Below, in pieces: positions 24,827 through 31,838 of a DNA stretch of 35,437 nucleotides. A program made the translations under genes and the position numbers. This DNA is from a virus, in the IMG/VR virus record IMGVR_UViG_3300022723_000019, positions 1 to 35,437 of that record; one strand, given 5' to 3'. Numbering within the stretch: position 1 is the stretch's first letter; each line of letters opens with the position of its first letter. Under the pieces are notes generated by a model. It saw only the letters and a program-made list of their open reading frames with translations, ran no database searches and was not told the origin of the DNA.

Positions 24827-25308
24827 AGCATTCCCCTCGACGCGAGCGACGTACACTTCTCGCGAGTAACGCTCAGGTGATCGAGCGTGCGAATGTCCAC
24901 CATTTCCAGCGCGGCCTTAATGCGCCTCGTGATTCGCTCGTCGGCCTGACTCGGTTCGGCCACCCCGGACGGGTGGTTGTGACACAGGATGACCGCAGCC
25001 GCGTTGAAGCGCAGCGCGTTCTTCACGACCTCCCTCGGATAGACGGACGTGCCGTCGATGGTGCCGTTGAACTCGACGCGGAACGTGATCACACGATGCC
25101 GGTTGTCGAGGTAGACGATGCAGAAACGCTCCGATAGTTCGTCGCGTAGCCGCTCCTGCAGGAACGTCTCGGTATCTCCAGGAGATCGAATGACGGTCCC
25201 TTCGAGGTCGAATAGCTGCGACCGATACTTCGCCGCCAGTTGAAGCACGGTTTCGGAATCGGCAACGGCGTATCGACCGTTCGGTTTTTTCACGTACAGT
25301 TCTTTCAT
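24823..25308 (-). CDS. RadC-like JAB/MPN domain protein
   Basis: The 161-residue protein carries a complete JAMM metal site: His110-Asn-His112-Pro-Ser-Gly, then Ser120 and Asp123 (HxH x7 S x2 D). The strand EFNGTIDGTSVYPREVVKNAL and end RTLDHLSVTREKCTSLA match RadC. It lacks the helix-hairpin-helix part of full-length RadC, as do the short plasmid and phage versions. Its biochemical role is unsettled; metal-dependent peptidase or nuclease activity are both proposed for the family. Confidence 0.88.
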   Translation of the reverse strand: MKELYVKKPNGRYAVADSETVLQLAAKYRSQLFDLEGTVIRSPGDTETFLQERLRDELSERFCIVYLDNRHRVITFRVEFNGTIDGTSVYPREVVKNALRFNAAAVILCHNHPSGVAEPSQADERITRRIKAALEMVDIRTLDHLSVTREKCTSLASRGML

Positions 25309-25323
25309 TGGTTCACCCTCCAG

Positions 25324-25803
25324 TTAAATGAAGTACGTCAGACAGCGCGCCGCTTCCATGCGGAACTCCCTGTCGTTGTACTTGGTATTGCGACCAGACG
25401 GATGCGGGAAACAATGAAATCTCATTGTCGATCCGTCCGGTCTTGTGTACTCGGTGGTCTCCAGGTCTTCGCAGGTCAGGCCGACGTGATGCGACATAGC
25501 CGCCTGCACTCGATTGCCGAGCAGGAAGACATCGTCGTATCCGCGGTCGATCACGTAGACGAGGAGCCACTGCGCCATCGCGCGGTCGAACTTGAATGCG
25601 CCCTTGCCGCTCGCTGCCCGGAAATGCGGGTACAGGTTGATGCGGTCGAACGACTTCATGTAGTCGCTGACCGTGAACGGTTTCCGGTACTCCGCGATCA
25701 TCTTGCGCAGGCGATCCCCGGTACACCCTTTCGGGACCGGGAGTAGCGCCTGCAAGTGCGAGGTGCCGTGCGGGTTATCAAGGCCGACGAGCAACGGTTT
25801 CAT
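25324..25803 (-). CDS. uracil-DNA-glycosylase-superfamily-like protein
   Basis: From ATG 25803 (159 residues, ATGA overlap upstream), it has the superfamily order: LLVGLDNPHG (residues 4-13, motif I region), SFDRINLYPHF (51-61, like the middle F.R.N motif), DDVFLLGNRVQAA (90-102), and FPHPSGRNTKYND (132-144, the motif II region HPS). Known members remove uracil or damaged/modified bases from DNA. The polar residue of motif I is not typical (LDNP), so substrate and even activity are uncertain. A frame extending to 25872 has no support. Confidence 0.6.
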   Translation of the reverse strand: MKPLLVGLDNPHGTSHLQALLPVPKGCTGDRLRKMIAEYRKPFTVSDYMKSFDRINLYPHFRAASGKGAFKFDRAMAQWLLVYVIDRGYDDVFLLGNRVQAAMSHHVGLTCEDLETTEYTRPDGSTMRFHCFPHPSGRNTKYNDREFRMEAARCLTYFI

Positions 25804-26381
25804 CGCTTGCCACCCATGTACTTCGGATCGTCTTCCGTTACCTCGACGCAGCGACGCTGATGTTGCTCCCACGCCTCGCGTTGATCGGGGTTGCAGAGGA
25901 CGAGTTCACGCGGCACGACTTCGGCGGTCAGCTTCCCGAACTGATCACGGTCGAGCGCGATGAAGTCCTTGTGGTGATACCACTCGATCACCTTGCGGTT
26001 CTGATCGTAGAGTTCACCGATGTCGGACTGAACGACAAGGACGGGAATCGTGATGCTCCACTGCTTGAGCTTCCGAATCAGGCGACGATCCTTCTTGTAG
26101 CCGCGACGAACGTCGCATTGAATGACCGGCATTTCCTCACCGGTCGGCGACAGCATCTTCGTCGCCCACACGACAGCGTGAACCCGGTTCGGTTGCATGC
26201 GCAGGGGCAGCGCGCCCTCCTTCCACGCGCAGGTAAATTCCCGGCAACAGTTGGGCCGCTTCGAGTAGATGCCGCAGCCGGTTCGGTTGAGGAAGTGACA
26301 GGGAGTATCGGGCGGCTTGTTAAGCGGCTCGACGGTCAGGACGATGCAGCACTCGCGGCAGTCGCCGCACTTACGTTCCAC
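25800..26381 (-). CDS. YkgJ-type cysteine-cluster protein
   Basis: GTG 26381 is preceded by GGAGG at ideal spacing, so I choose it over 26423. The 193-residue protein starts ERKCGDCRECC and continues PCHFLNRTGCGIYSKRPNCCREFTCAW: nine cysteines at 5, 8, 11, 12, 28, 36, 45, 46 and 51, the pattern of the YkgJ family (putative Zn/Fe-S chelating). The C-terminal half, with LVLCNPDQREAWEQHQ, is less conserved. Function of the family is unknown. Confidence 0.8.
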   Translation of the reverse strand: MERKCGDCRECCIVLTVEPLNKPPDTPCHFLNRTGCGIYSKRPNCCREFTCAWKEGALPLRMQPNRVHAVVWATKMLSPTGEEMPVIQCDVRRGYKKDRRLIRKLKQWSITIPVLVVQSDIGELYDQNRKVIEWYHHKDFIALDRDQFGKLTAEVVPRELVLCNPDQREAWEQHQRRCVEVTEDDPKYMGGKR

Positions 26382-26580
26382 GGCGCACCTCCTCGATGAC
26401 TTCGTCGAGAAAATCCTTCGCACTGTTGAAAACGTAGTCCGCTTCTTCCTTGATGATTTCCGAGAGAACGTCGCCGTCGAGTTCGCCGTGCTTGTAGAGG
26501 TGAGCGTCGATCCGCGCCTTGACCCTGAACACGACTACCGACTTTAGGTCGTCTGTGAACTTGTCGATAGGATCAGCCAT
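26371..26580 (-). CDS. small hypothetical helical protein
   Basis: This is a 69-residue protein, start ATG 26580 overlapping the upstream stop by a few bases. MADPIDKFTDDLKSVVVFRVKARIDAHLYKHGELDGDVLSEIIKEEADYVFNSAKDFLDEVIEEVRR is acidic and helical, with no known motif. It ends within the start of the cysteine-cluster gene (11-base overlap) and its last codons form that gene's ribosome-binding site. Confidence 0.6.
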   Translation of the reverse strand: MADPIDKFTDDLKSVVVFRVKARIDAHLYKHGELDGDVLSEIIKEEADYVFNSAKDFLDEVIEEVRRGT

Positions 26581-27502
26581 CGGCTTCACCGTTCTCGCTC
26601 GCCCTTTCCTCAAGGCTACGAATTGCATCCTGCAATCTGTACGCGGGAATCTTGTACGGGTCGCCGTCGTCGATGTGAAAGCGGCGCCGCGCGAGCGACT
26701 TGACTACCTGATCACCGTCGTCCCCGAACAGTTCACGCGAGCAGGTCAGCAGGTAACGAACACCGTCCGCGTCGAGAGTTGCGCCTGCGTTATCCTGCGG
26801 CGACTCGTCGTCCGAGAGGTCTTGTGTAAAGACTTCGGACATGCCGCACGCGTTTAGTACGGCATCGATGAGCGACGACTTCTTCGCCATCTTGATCGCC
26901 TTGTTGATGTTGTCGTAGTCGTCCGACATCATCCGAGCGCCGATTCCCTGACTGATCTCGTCTCCGTTCGAGTTCACCAGTATGCAGGTGAGCACGATGC
27001 GTCCGTGACCCTCCATGACCATCTGACCGATCTCAGCGAGTCGCGGCCAGACGGGACGCAAGCCGAGCATCCCTGCGATTTTTTCCGCGCCGGCCTTCCA
27101 GAGCGACGGCTTCGACCAGTGCCATTCTTCCGTGCAGCGATTTCCCTTCTTGCACTTCTGACCGTTCGCATCCTTCATCGCGATGTGAATGCGACCGAAG
27201 TCGGTCCCGTCAACGAGCGCCTCGCGCACCCAATCCATGACCGTCGTGCGGTTTTCGGTGCGGACCTGGAGACCTTGTTTCAGTTGTTCCGGGTCAGAGT
27301 CCTGCCACGTATGCACAGGAGAAGGGACCGGCACCGGAGGATTCCACGCTTCTGGATAATCCTTGCTGACTATCTGCATCAGGTCATCGTGCGAGTATTG
27401 GTTTCCGGCAGGGTCGAGGAACACTCGCTCATCGTCATCGAGCGCAGTTGTCTCGATCCAGCCTTCGGGGAGTTCTAGGTCTCCCGGTTGTGTCGTTGTC
27501 AT
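26573..27502 (-). CDS. probable single-strand annealing/recombination protein
   Basis: The 309-residue protein has TEEWHWSKPSLWKAGAEKIAGMLGLRP (residues 124-150), then NINKAIKMAKKSSLIDAVLNACGMSEVFTQDL (198-229). This second block is shared with phage proteins that I recall as Rad52-like or RecT-like single-strand annealing proteins next to exonuclease genes. A helical C-terminal extension follows. The YqaJ-like exonuclease in the same operon makes a recombination pair likely. I cannot name the SSAP family with certainty. Confidence 0.5.
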   Translation of the reverse strand: MTTTQPGDLELPEGWIETTALDDDERVFLDPAGNQYSHDDLMQIVSKDYPEAWNPPVPVPSPVHTWQDSDPEQLKQGLQVRTENRTTVMDWVREALVDGTDFGRIHIAMKDANGQKCKKGNRCTEEWHWSKPSLWKAGAEKIAGMLGLRPVWPRLAEIGQMVMEGHGRIVLTCILVNSNGDEISQGIGARMMSDDYDNINKAIKMAKKSSLIDAVLNACGMSEVFTQDLSDDESPQDNAGATLDADGVRYLLTCSRELFGDDGDQVVKSLARRRFHIDDGDPYKIPAYRLQDAIRSLEERASENGEADG

Positions 27503-27511
27503 GTTGCTCCC

Positions 27512-28009
27512 CTAAATGAAGTGAACGACGCCGCCTTCGGACGCGGCTTGAAACGCACGCTTCCACTGGCGATATTTATCGATCATCCAGCCGTCGGCTG
27601 GCAGAGTCAGTTCAACGAACTGCTGTTCGTTCTGAGCGAAGTCCTTGTACAGCTTCGACGCGGCCTTCGATCCGATGCACCCCTCGTTGTCCGCGAAGTT
27701 CACGAGCTCGAAGAACGCGCACTTTTCGTAGACGAGTGGATGCGCCCACACCTTTTCTGGCGTGGTCGCCATGCCGACCTGTGCCAGCCTTTCTCGGAAG
27801 CGGTTGTAGCCGCCATAGGAACCAGCCTCGAACGAGCCGTAGTCTCCGCTGCACTGCACCCATCCAGCCTCGACTGGTTCGAGGCGCTTCTCGAAGCTGG
27901 GCGGCGTGAAGTAGCGAATGATGCTCCCGTCAGCGAGCCATTCATCCGGGATCGGATGCGGCGCGGTGATGGGCGTGATGTTGCTCCAGTATTCAATGTC
28001 TAATCCCAT
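27512..28009 (-). CDS. hypothetical phage protein (165 residues)
   Basis: ATG 28009 is preceded by GACCTGGAGA (28016-28025), a copy of the dispersed octamer that here doubles as a ribosome-binding site. MGLDIEYWSNI, IPDEWLADGSIIRYF, and GSYGGYNRFRERLAQVG, with KAASKLYKDFAQNEQ near the C-terminus, match uncharacterised phage proteins that I have seen in early regions, with no known function. Confidence 0.7.
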   Translation of the reverse strand: MGLDIEYWSNITPITAPHPIPDEWLADGSIIRYFTPPSFEKRLEPVEAGWVQCSGDYGSFEAGSYGGYNRFRERLAQVGMATTPEKVWAHPLVYEKCAFFELVNFADNEGCIGSKAASKLYKDFAQNEQQFVELTLPADGWMIDKYRQWKRAFQAASEGGVVHFI

Positions 28010-28032
28010 TTCATATTCTCCAGGTCTCTCGT

Positions 28033-28056
28033 AAAACGGCCCCGCCGAAGCGGGGC
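28033..28056 (-). terminator. hairpin terminator with UUCG loop after DUF932 gene
   Basis: GCCCCGC (28039-28045) and GCGGGGC (28050-28056) enclose CGAA; read leftward the loop is UUCG, a very stable tetraloop, followed after two bases by TTTT (28036-28033). It lies 17 bases after the DUF932 stop, so it should end or reduce leftward transcription between two parts of the operon. Confidence 0.7.
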
Positions 28057-28072
28057 ACGAGTGGTTAGCGGA

Positions 28073-29173
28073 TCAGGCCGCTGCCGCCAACGTCTGCCAC
28101 TGCGAAGCTGGCAGGTCGATGATGTCCGCGCCGAGTTGTTCCAACTCCGTAGCGCGGTCGTACGAGTCAACGTCCTGCGACGTGCGAGTGATCGCTGCGT
28201 GCAGGCCGTACTTGGTCAGATCGCCGCCGCTGATCAGGTGGTTCAGAACCCCGCCTGATTCCTTGTCGGTGAATCCGAAACGGTCGGACACGATCTCGAT
28301 CATCTTGACCGGGTCGCCTTCGATCCGCTCGCCGCGTGCTTCACGTAGCCGCGCGACGATCTTCTCGAACAGCGTTCCGTCCATCGATGCGACGGTGAAG
28401 TCTCGGACCTGCGACCAGAGCGCCGCGTCGGATAGCTCCCGAGTCTGATCGGACATTACGTCCCAGATCATTGCCTCGGAATCGCCGCTGGCACGCTTGC
28501 CGAGGTGAACCTTCCTGTAGTTCGAGTCCTTGAACGAAGCGAGATTCGTGCATCGTTTCGTGAACACAGACGGCTGCACGTTCAGGCCACCTTGACCCGT
28601 CTCCGAGTTCGATATGGAAAGTCCGGCCTGCACCTTCTCGACGAAGAAGTTGTGCCCGATCCCCATCTGGTAGCCCTCGGGCGGTCCGAACTCTGCTTCC
28701 ATATCAGGACGAATCGCCTTGATGTACATGCGCGACTCGGTAACGTCGCACGAGATGACCTCGGCGTTGTTCTCCAGGAGAACCGGAAGAACCGCCTGAG
28801 CAAGATCGTAGTTGTCCATGATGCGATACGAGTCCGACAGGAATGCTCGCAGGTCGGTGTTGAGCGTCCTGACCAACTGCCGCTTCGGTTCTCGCTGGAA
28901 CAACTCGTTCACCGTGTGGCAGAGAAGATCGGGATGATCCTGCTCCAGACGATCAGCGAACTTCGCGGGAATGTTGAGCTTCCCCTCGATCTGCCGCAGC
29001 GCATGTGGGCGAACGACGAACTCCTCCTGATCCATCACGTTCGCGACGAGGTGCTTGCCGGACGGTACGGGTTCGAGGTGAATGCCGCGAGTATCGATGA
29101 TCAGGTCGCGCTTCGTGTTCTTGATCTGATCGAGTTTCGATGCCAAGTCTTGTAACGATATTCCTTCCTTCAT
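28073..29173 (-). CDS. DUF932 family protein
   Basis: At 366 residues, DUF932 is recognised by its conserved blocks: VRPHALRQIEGKLNIPAKFADRL near the N-terminus, VRTLNTDLRAFLSDSYRIMDNYDL (residues 100-123), MYIKAIRPDMEAEFG, GHNFFVEKVQAGLSISNSETG (173-193), and CTNLASFKDSNYRKVHLGKR. The family is common on phages and plasmids; its role is unknown, possibly linked to replication. ATG 29173 follows CTGGAGG. It is followed by a UUCG-loop hairpin terminator. Confidence 0.85.
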   Translation of the reverse strand: MKEGISLQDLASKLDQIKNTKRDLIIDTRGIHLEPVPSGKHLVANVMDQEEFVVRPHALRQIEGKLNIPAKFADRLEQDHPDLLCHTVNELFQREPKRQLVRTLNTDLRAFLSDSYRIMDNYDLAQAVLPVLLENNAEVISCDVTESRMYIKAIRPDMEAEFGPPEGYQMGIGHNFFVEKVQAGLSISNSETGQGGLNVQPSVFTKRCTNLASFKDSNYRKVHLGKRASGDSEAMIWDVMSDQTRELSDAALWSQVRDFTVASMDGTLFEKIVARLREARGERIEGDPVKMIEIVSDRFGFTDKESGGVLNHLISGGDLTKYGLHAAITRTSQDVDSYDRATELEQLGADIIDLPASQWQTLAAAA

Positions 29174-29210
29174 TGTTTCATCCTCCAGTTAGTGACGGAA
29201 TTGCCACCGA

Positions 29211-29236
29211 GCAGGGCGATCCGGTGACCGCCCTGC
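29211..29236. other. 8-bp inverted repeat between lipoprotein and DUF932 genes
   Basis: GCAGGGCG (29211-29218) and CGCCCTGC (29229-29236) are separated by 10 bases in the 74-base spacer. No T-run follows leftward, so it is not a clear terminator; it may be a processing or regulatory hairpin. Confidence 0.45.
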
Positions 29237-29247
29237 GCGCTGCCAAC

Positions 29248-29640
29248 TCAATAGACGGTATTCGTCGGGTTCAGCCGAATGACGAGCGGGTTCGGAACGA
29301 TGTCCTTCATCGCGCCCGTTCCCGCATCGACACCCGCACCGATAAGTCCACCGAGTATCACGTTGCCTGCCATGCCTGCCGCGCCCGATCCGGCGATCTT
29401 GTTGGTGAAACTGCCGGTTCCGGTCTCGTAGCCCTGCAATTCGCACGTGGCGACGCCCTCCGACTTGCGAGGCATCTTGATCGTGCAAGGAGTGGACGCG
29501 CAGTAGAAACCGTTCGAGAGCGAACACGCTGCGCCCTGCGGCTCCGTGTCGATGGTGAATGCGTCCTTCGATCCACGAGTGATCGTTGCGCAACCGCTCA
29601 GCAGCGCAACGGCGAAAATCATTATCAGTAGTCGTCTCAT
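29248..29640 (-). CDS. phage lipoprotein, possible exclusion or moron factor
   Basis: The 130-residue protein has a lipoprotein signal MRRLLIMIFAVALLSGC (lipobox LSGC, Cys17), then ATITRGSKDAFTIDTEPQGA and TPCTIKMPRKSEG with PEGA-like surface-layer features and three further cysteines. Similar small lipoproteins are common in proteobacteria. A hydrophobic glycine-rich segment follows (GMAGNVILGGLIGAGVDAG). GAGGAGAG precedes ATG 29640. It is flanked by inverted repeats on both sides and stands among DNA-metabolism genes, as phage morons do; blocking a receptor against superinfection is a reasonable guess. Confidence 0.7.
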   Translation of the reverse strand: MRRLLIMIFAVALLSGCATITRGSKDAFTIDTEPQGAACSLSNGFYCASTPCTIKMPRKSEGVATCELQGYETGTGSFTNKIAGSGAAGMAGNVILGGLIGAGVDAGTGAMKDIVPNPLVIRLNPTNTVY

Positions 29641-29669
29641 TTTTCTCTCCTCGTTGGGGCGAAATTGCC

Positions 29670-29705
29670 ACCCGGAAGGCCACTCGCGAGAATGACCAAC
29701 CGGGT
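29670..29705. other. inverted repeats upstream of lipoprotein gene
   Basis: ACCCGG (29670-29675) and CCGGGT (29700-29705) enclose a perfect palindrome CTCGCGAG (29683-29690). It lies in the 71-base spacer upstream of the leftward lipoprotein gene. Possible operator or RNA structure; no T-run follows. Confidence 0.35.
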
Positions 29706-29711
29706 TTCAAC

Positions 29712-29906
29712 TTACCTCCGTAGCAGTTCGAGAATGACTTCGGCATCTTCGCGATGATCGAAGTAGCAGGTCTCGCGTGAATACGGCATCCCGTCCTTGT
29801 CGCGAAAGCCGATGTAGTAGCCGTTCACTGACGAATGCACCATCAAGTCAGTACCGGGATGATCGGCCCCGGATAGCACCGTTTCTCCGGGGATCACTTC
29901 GGCCAC
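29712..29906 (-). CDS. small hypothetical protein (64 residues)
   Basis: GTG 29906 start inside the end of the upstream gene (13-base overlap). MAEVIPGETVLSGADHPGTDLMVHSSVNGYYIGFRDKDGMPYSRETCYFDHREDAEVILELLRR is a compact alpha/beta sequence with no motif I can name. The gene order and overlap support it being real. Confidence 0.6.
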   Translation of the reverse strand: MAEVIPGETVLSGADHPGTDLMVHSSVNGYYIGFRDKDGMPYSRETCYFDHREDAEVILELLRR

Positions 29907-30136
29907 CGCTTCGCGCGACAGGCTTCGTGAATCTCCTCGTACTGCTCCTCGTCGAACACGGATTGCAGACCTCCGTCCGATTCCTTGTCCGTGAGAAAAG
30001 CGCGGACGGCGCGCTCAAGCCGCCAGTACGCTGTCAGTTCGTGGCGTTCGTCATACGCAATGAACTTCGTCGCGAGCTCGTCGAGGTCGATCTGCCATTC
30101 CGCGTCGGTGCGGTTGTCCTTCCAGAGCCGGATCAC
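29894..30136 (-). CDS. small hypothetical protein (80 residues)
   Basis: The protein is charged and helical (WQIDLDELATKFIAYDERHELTAYWRLERAVRAFLTDKE), with a basic end. Its start at 30136 overlaps the upstream stop (ATGA), placing it firmly in the leftward operon. No family recognised. Confidence 0.65.
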   Translation of the reverse strand: MIRLWKDNRTDAEWQIDLDELATKFIAYDERHELTAYWRLERAVRAFLTDKESDGGLQSVFDEEQYEEIHEACRAKRWPK

Positions 30137-30330
30137 GAGTTGATCCTCTGAATCTCGATCTCGCAGTCGATGCGAGACGCGAGGTCTTGCATAACGTCCA
30201 GAGCGCGATCAATCTCGCTGTCATCTACTACGAGGTCGAACGCGCGCTGCTCGTTGGTCTTTCCGTCGGCCGCTTCGAGAGCGTCCTCCGCGAGCGTCTT
30301 GATCTCTTCGAGTTTTTCGCGTGTGGTCAT
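30133..30330 (-). CDS. small acidic helical protein (65 residues)
   Basis: CTGGAG precedes ATG 30330 at good spacing. MTTREKLEEIKTLAEDALEAADGKTNEQRAFDLVVDDSEIDRALDVMQDLASRIDCEIEIQRINS is acidic and helix-rich. No known function. It is coupled to the next gene by ATGA. Confidence 0.65.
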   Translation of the reverse strand: MTTREKLEEIKTLAEDALEAADGKTNEQRAFDLVVDDSEIDRALDVMQDLASRIDCEIEIQRINS

Positions 30331-30343
30331 GGTGTTCTCCAGA

Positions 30344-30649
30344 TCAGAGTGTTTCAGAAAGGATTACAACGTCGCCGCCGTACCGCTTGCCGGGACGATT
30401 GCGAAGTGCGTTTTTAAGGATGTCGAGCAGTTCGGTTCCCTGCGTCGTGTCCATCAGATCGGGAACGGCGCGCACGAATGCCGTATACGATTCGAAGCAC
30501 AGCGCGACGGGGTACTGCATGACGTTGCGATCAGTCGGCTTGACGTGATCGGTATCGACGAATGCGTCGTGAACAAGTGCGGCCACGATCAGGCCGCGAT
30601 GAATTGGTGCCAGTTCCAGACCGGCTCGTTCGAGCGTATAGCTGTCCAT
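30344..30649 (-). CDS. hypothetical protein (101 residues)
   Basis: Start ATG 30649 follows GGAGG, so I prefer it to the upstream in-frame ATG at 30703. MDSYTLERAGLELAPIHRGLIVAALVHDAFVDTDHVKP, then ALCFESYTAFVRAVPDLMDTTQGTELLDILKNAL, is a mixed alpha/beta sequence. I do not recognise the family. Confidence 0.65.
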   Translation of the reverse strand: MDSYTLERAGLELAPIHRGLIVAALVHDAFVDTDHVKPTDRNVMQYPVALCFESYTAFVRAVPDLMDTTQGTELLDILKNALRNRPGKRYGGDVVILSETL

Positions 30650-30704
30650 ATTGAAGCCTCCGAATGAATGAAATATCTCGTAAGTTGCTGTCCGCAGGTA
30701 CATT

Positions 30705-30866
30705 CTAAAATGACTCTTTAAGAGTTGCCACGCAGTCGTATAAATGGGATAGGATATGGGTGTCGGGTGGTTCGTGATCGTCGGAAAATCCCAAGTCAGT
30801 AGCCATCACCCTCCAGGTCACGTGCCGCCCGACCTTCGCTCCGCAACGGTCACACGGATAGTTCAC
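30705..30866 (-). CDS. 53-residue zinc-finger-like protein
   Basis: This short leftward frame runs from GTG 30866 to TAG 30707-30705. It reads NYPCDRCGAKVGRHVTW, then MATDLGFSDDHEPPDTHIL and HLYDCVATLKESF. The CxxC pair near the start, a third Cys near the end and natural composition make it look like a real gene, like the small zinc-ribbon genes elsewhere in this window. An internal ATG (codon 21) behind CCTGGAGGG is an alternative start. It would be the first gene of the leftward operon. Confidence 0.55.
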   Translation of the reverse strand: MNYPCDRCGAKVGRHVTWRVMATDLGFSDDHEPPDTHILSHLYDCVATLKESF

Positions 30867-31075
30867 AGTCCCGGCGCGTCGGAATCAGGGTTGGAATAGG
30901 CGAACCGAGGACGTTTCAACTCAGGAGATAATCGGCACGGAGCCGATAGAAACTCGGACTGCACGAGGCTCCATACGCGGCGTGGCTGGCAGTAGAAACG
31001 AAGGCGACTTCGTGGGCTACTGCCGTTCACCACCACAACGTGACCACTTGGAAACCTCGAGGGGAAACGGAGAAG
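30867..31075. other. divergent spacer with strong inverted repeats
   Basis: This 209-base spacer separates the leftward and rightward early operons. It holds ATCGGC-ACGGA-GCCGAT (30931-30947) and a long two-part hairpin at 30988-31024. No convincing -35/-10 pair was found by eye on either strand. Divergent promoters, operators or a replication origin would fit such a location. Confidence 0.5.
30988..31024. other. long hairpin with GNRA-type loop
   Basis: GGCAGTAG (30988-30995) pairs with CTACTGCC (31017-31024), and inside it ACGAAG (30998-31003) pairs with CTTCGT (31008-31013) around GCGA. Internal bulges are AA and GGG. It is the strongest structure in the window and has no T-run on either side, so it is not a simple terminator. 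Confidence 0.65.
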
Positions 31076-31720
31076 GTGATAACGAAACAGGGTCCGGTCT
31101 ACGTAGTTCATCTGAATGCGGAACAGATCGAGTTCATCGAACAGAATTGCGAGCGTGCGAAGTCTCACTACGAAGACCTCGACCGCAATCACGGAAAATT
31201 TCACACAGACTGCGCCGTCTATTCTGGACGCGCAGGCGAAGTCGCCTTCTGCATCCTTCTGCGAGACTACGGAATCGGATACGCTTACAGCCCGAGTTCG
31301 ACGGAACCGTGGGACGTTCGCATCGGTAACGAACTGATCGATGTCAAGACGAGCGACCGATACTACTGGGGAGACACCTACCTCAAGATCAACGCGAACC
31401 AGTTCGACGCGAAGCAGCGAGGCGACACGACGATGTACGTAGCCTGCGCGCTCGCCGGCAAGCGTTGCATTCACATCATGGGCTCGATCCGAGTCAACGA
31501 AATCAACGAGTCACATCGCAAGGCGTGGGGTCAGGGCGCGGCCGCCGATGCGTACTCGATACACGAAACGAAACTCACGCCGCTATCGGAGACCTGGAGA
31601 CACTTCATCGAGGTGCAGCATGAGTATCTGCAAGCGAGAAAAGTGGACCGCGATAATCATCGCGATGGCGCTGATCGCCCTCGTCGGATGGTTGGTCATA
31701 TCGTTGGTCGTGCACGTTAA
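31076..31720 (+). CDS. PD-(D/E)xK-like nuclease
   Basis: From GTG 31076 (214 residues): Glu in GRAGEVAFCILL (residue 55), then EPWDVRIGNELIDVKTSDR with Asp80, Asp89 and Lys91, the arrangement of PD-(D/E)xK nucleases. GTG 31040 in the same frame is an alternative, but it has no ribosome-binding site, whereas GAGGGG and GGAG lie before 31076. The last ~33 residues (arginine-rich) overlap in another frame with the next gene's membrane segment, so the true C-terminus is unusual. Possible roles: host DNA degradation, junction or restriction-type cleavage. Confidence 0.6.
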   Translation: MITKQGPVYVVHLNAEQIEFIEQNCERAKSHYEDLDRNHGKFHTDCAVYSGRAGEVAFCILLRDYGIGYAYSPSSTEPWDVRIGNELIDVKTSDRYYWGDTYLKINANQFDAKQRGDTTMYVACALAGKRCIHIMGSIRVNEINESHRKAWGQGAAADAYSIHETKLTPLSETWRHFIEVQHEYLQARKVDRDNHRDGADRPRRMVGHIVGRAR

Positions 31721-31838
31721 CAAACCGAAGAAGGAGAAGACGAAATGCAGAGACCAATTCGGACATCAGATGACTTGCGATCCGCGCTGGGAACTTTCAA
31801 CGGCTGTCTCGGGGCGGCGCTATTCTGGGGTTTCCTGA
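31620..31838 (+). CDS. small membrane protein overlapping both neighbours
   Basis: ATG 31620 follows GAGG at proper spacing. The 72-residue protein has one strong transmembrane span (about residues 10-32, AIIIAMALIALVGWLVISLV) and then a basic and Cys-containing part (KPKKEKTKCRDQFGHQMTCDPRW). It overlaps the nuclease gene by 101 bases and the following lipoprotein gene by 94 bases, both out of frame. Function unknown. Confidence 0.6.
   Translation: MSICKREKWTAIIIAMALIALVGWLVISLVVHVNKPKKEKTKCRDQFGHQMTCDPRWELSTAVSGRRYSGVS

Noticed and set aside
30713-30725. Odd palindrome ACTCTTTAAGAGT as an operator, with TTGCCA and TAGGAT nearby as a rightward promoter
   Set aside because: It lies within the 3' end of the likely 53-codon leftward gene, promoter spacing is poor (19 bases), and the next rightward gene begins 300 bases away.
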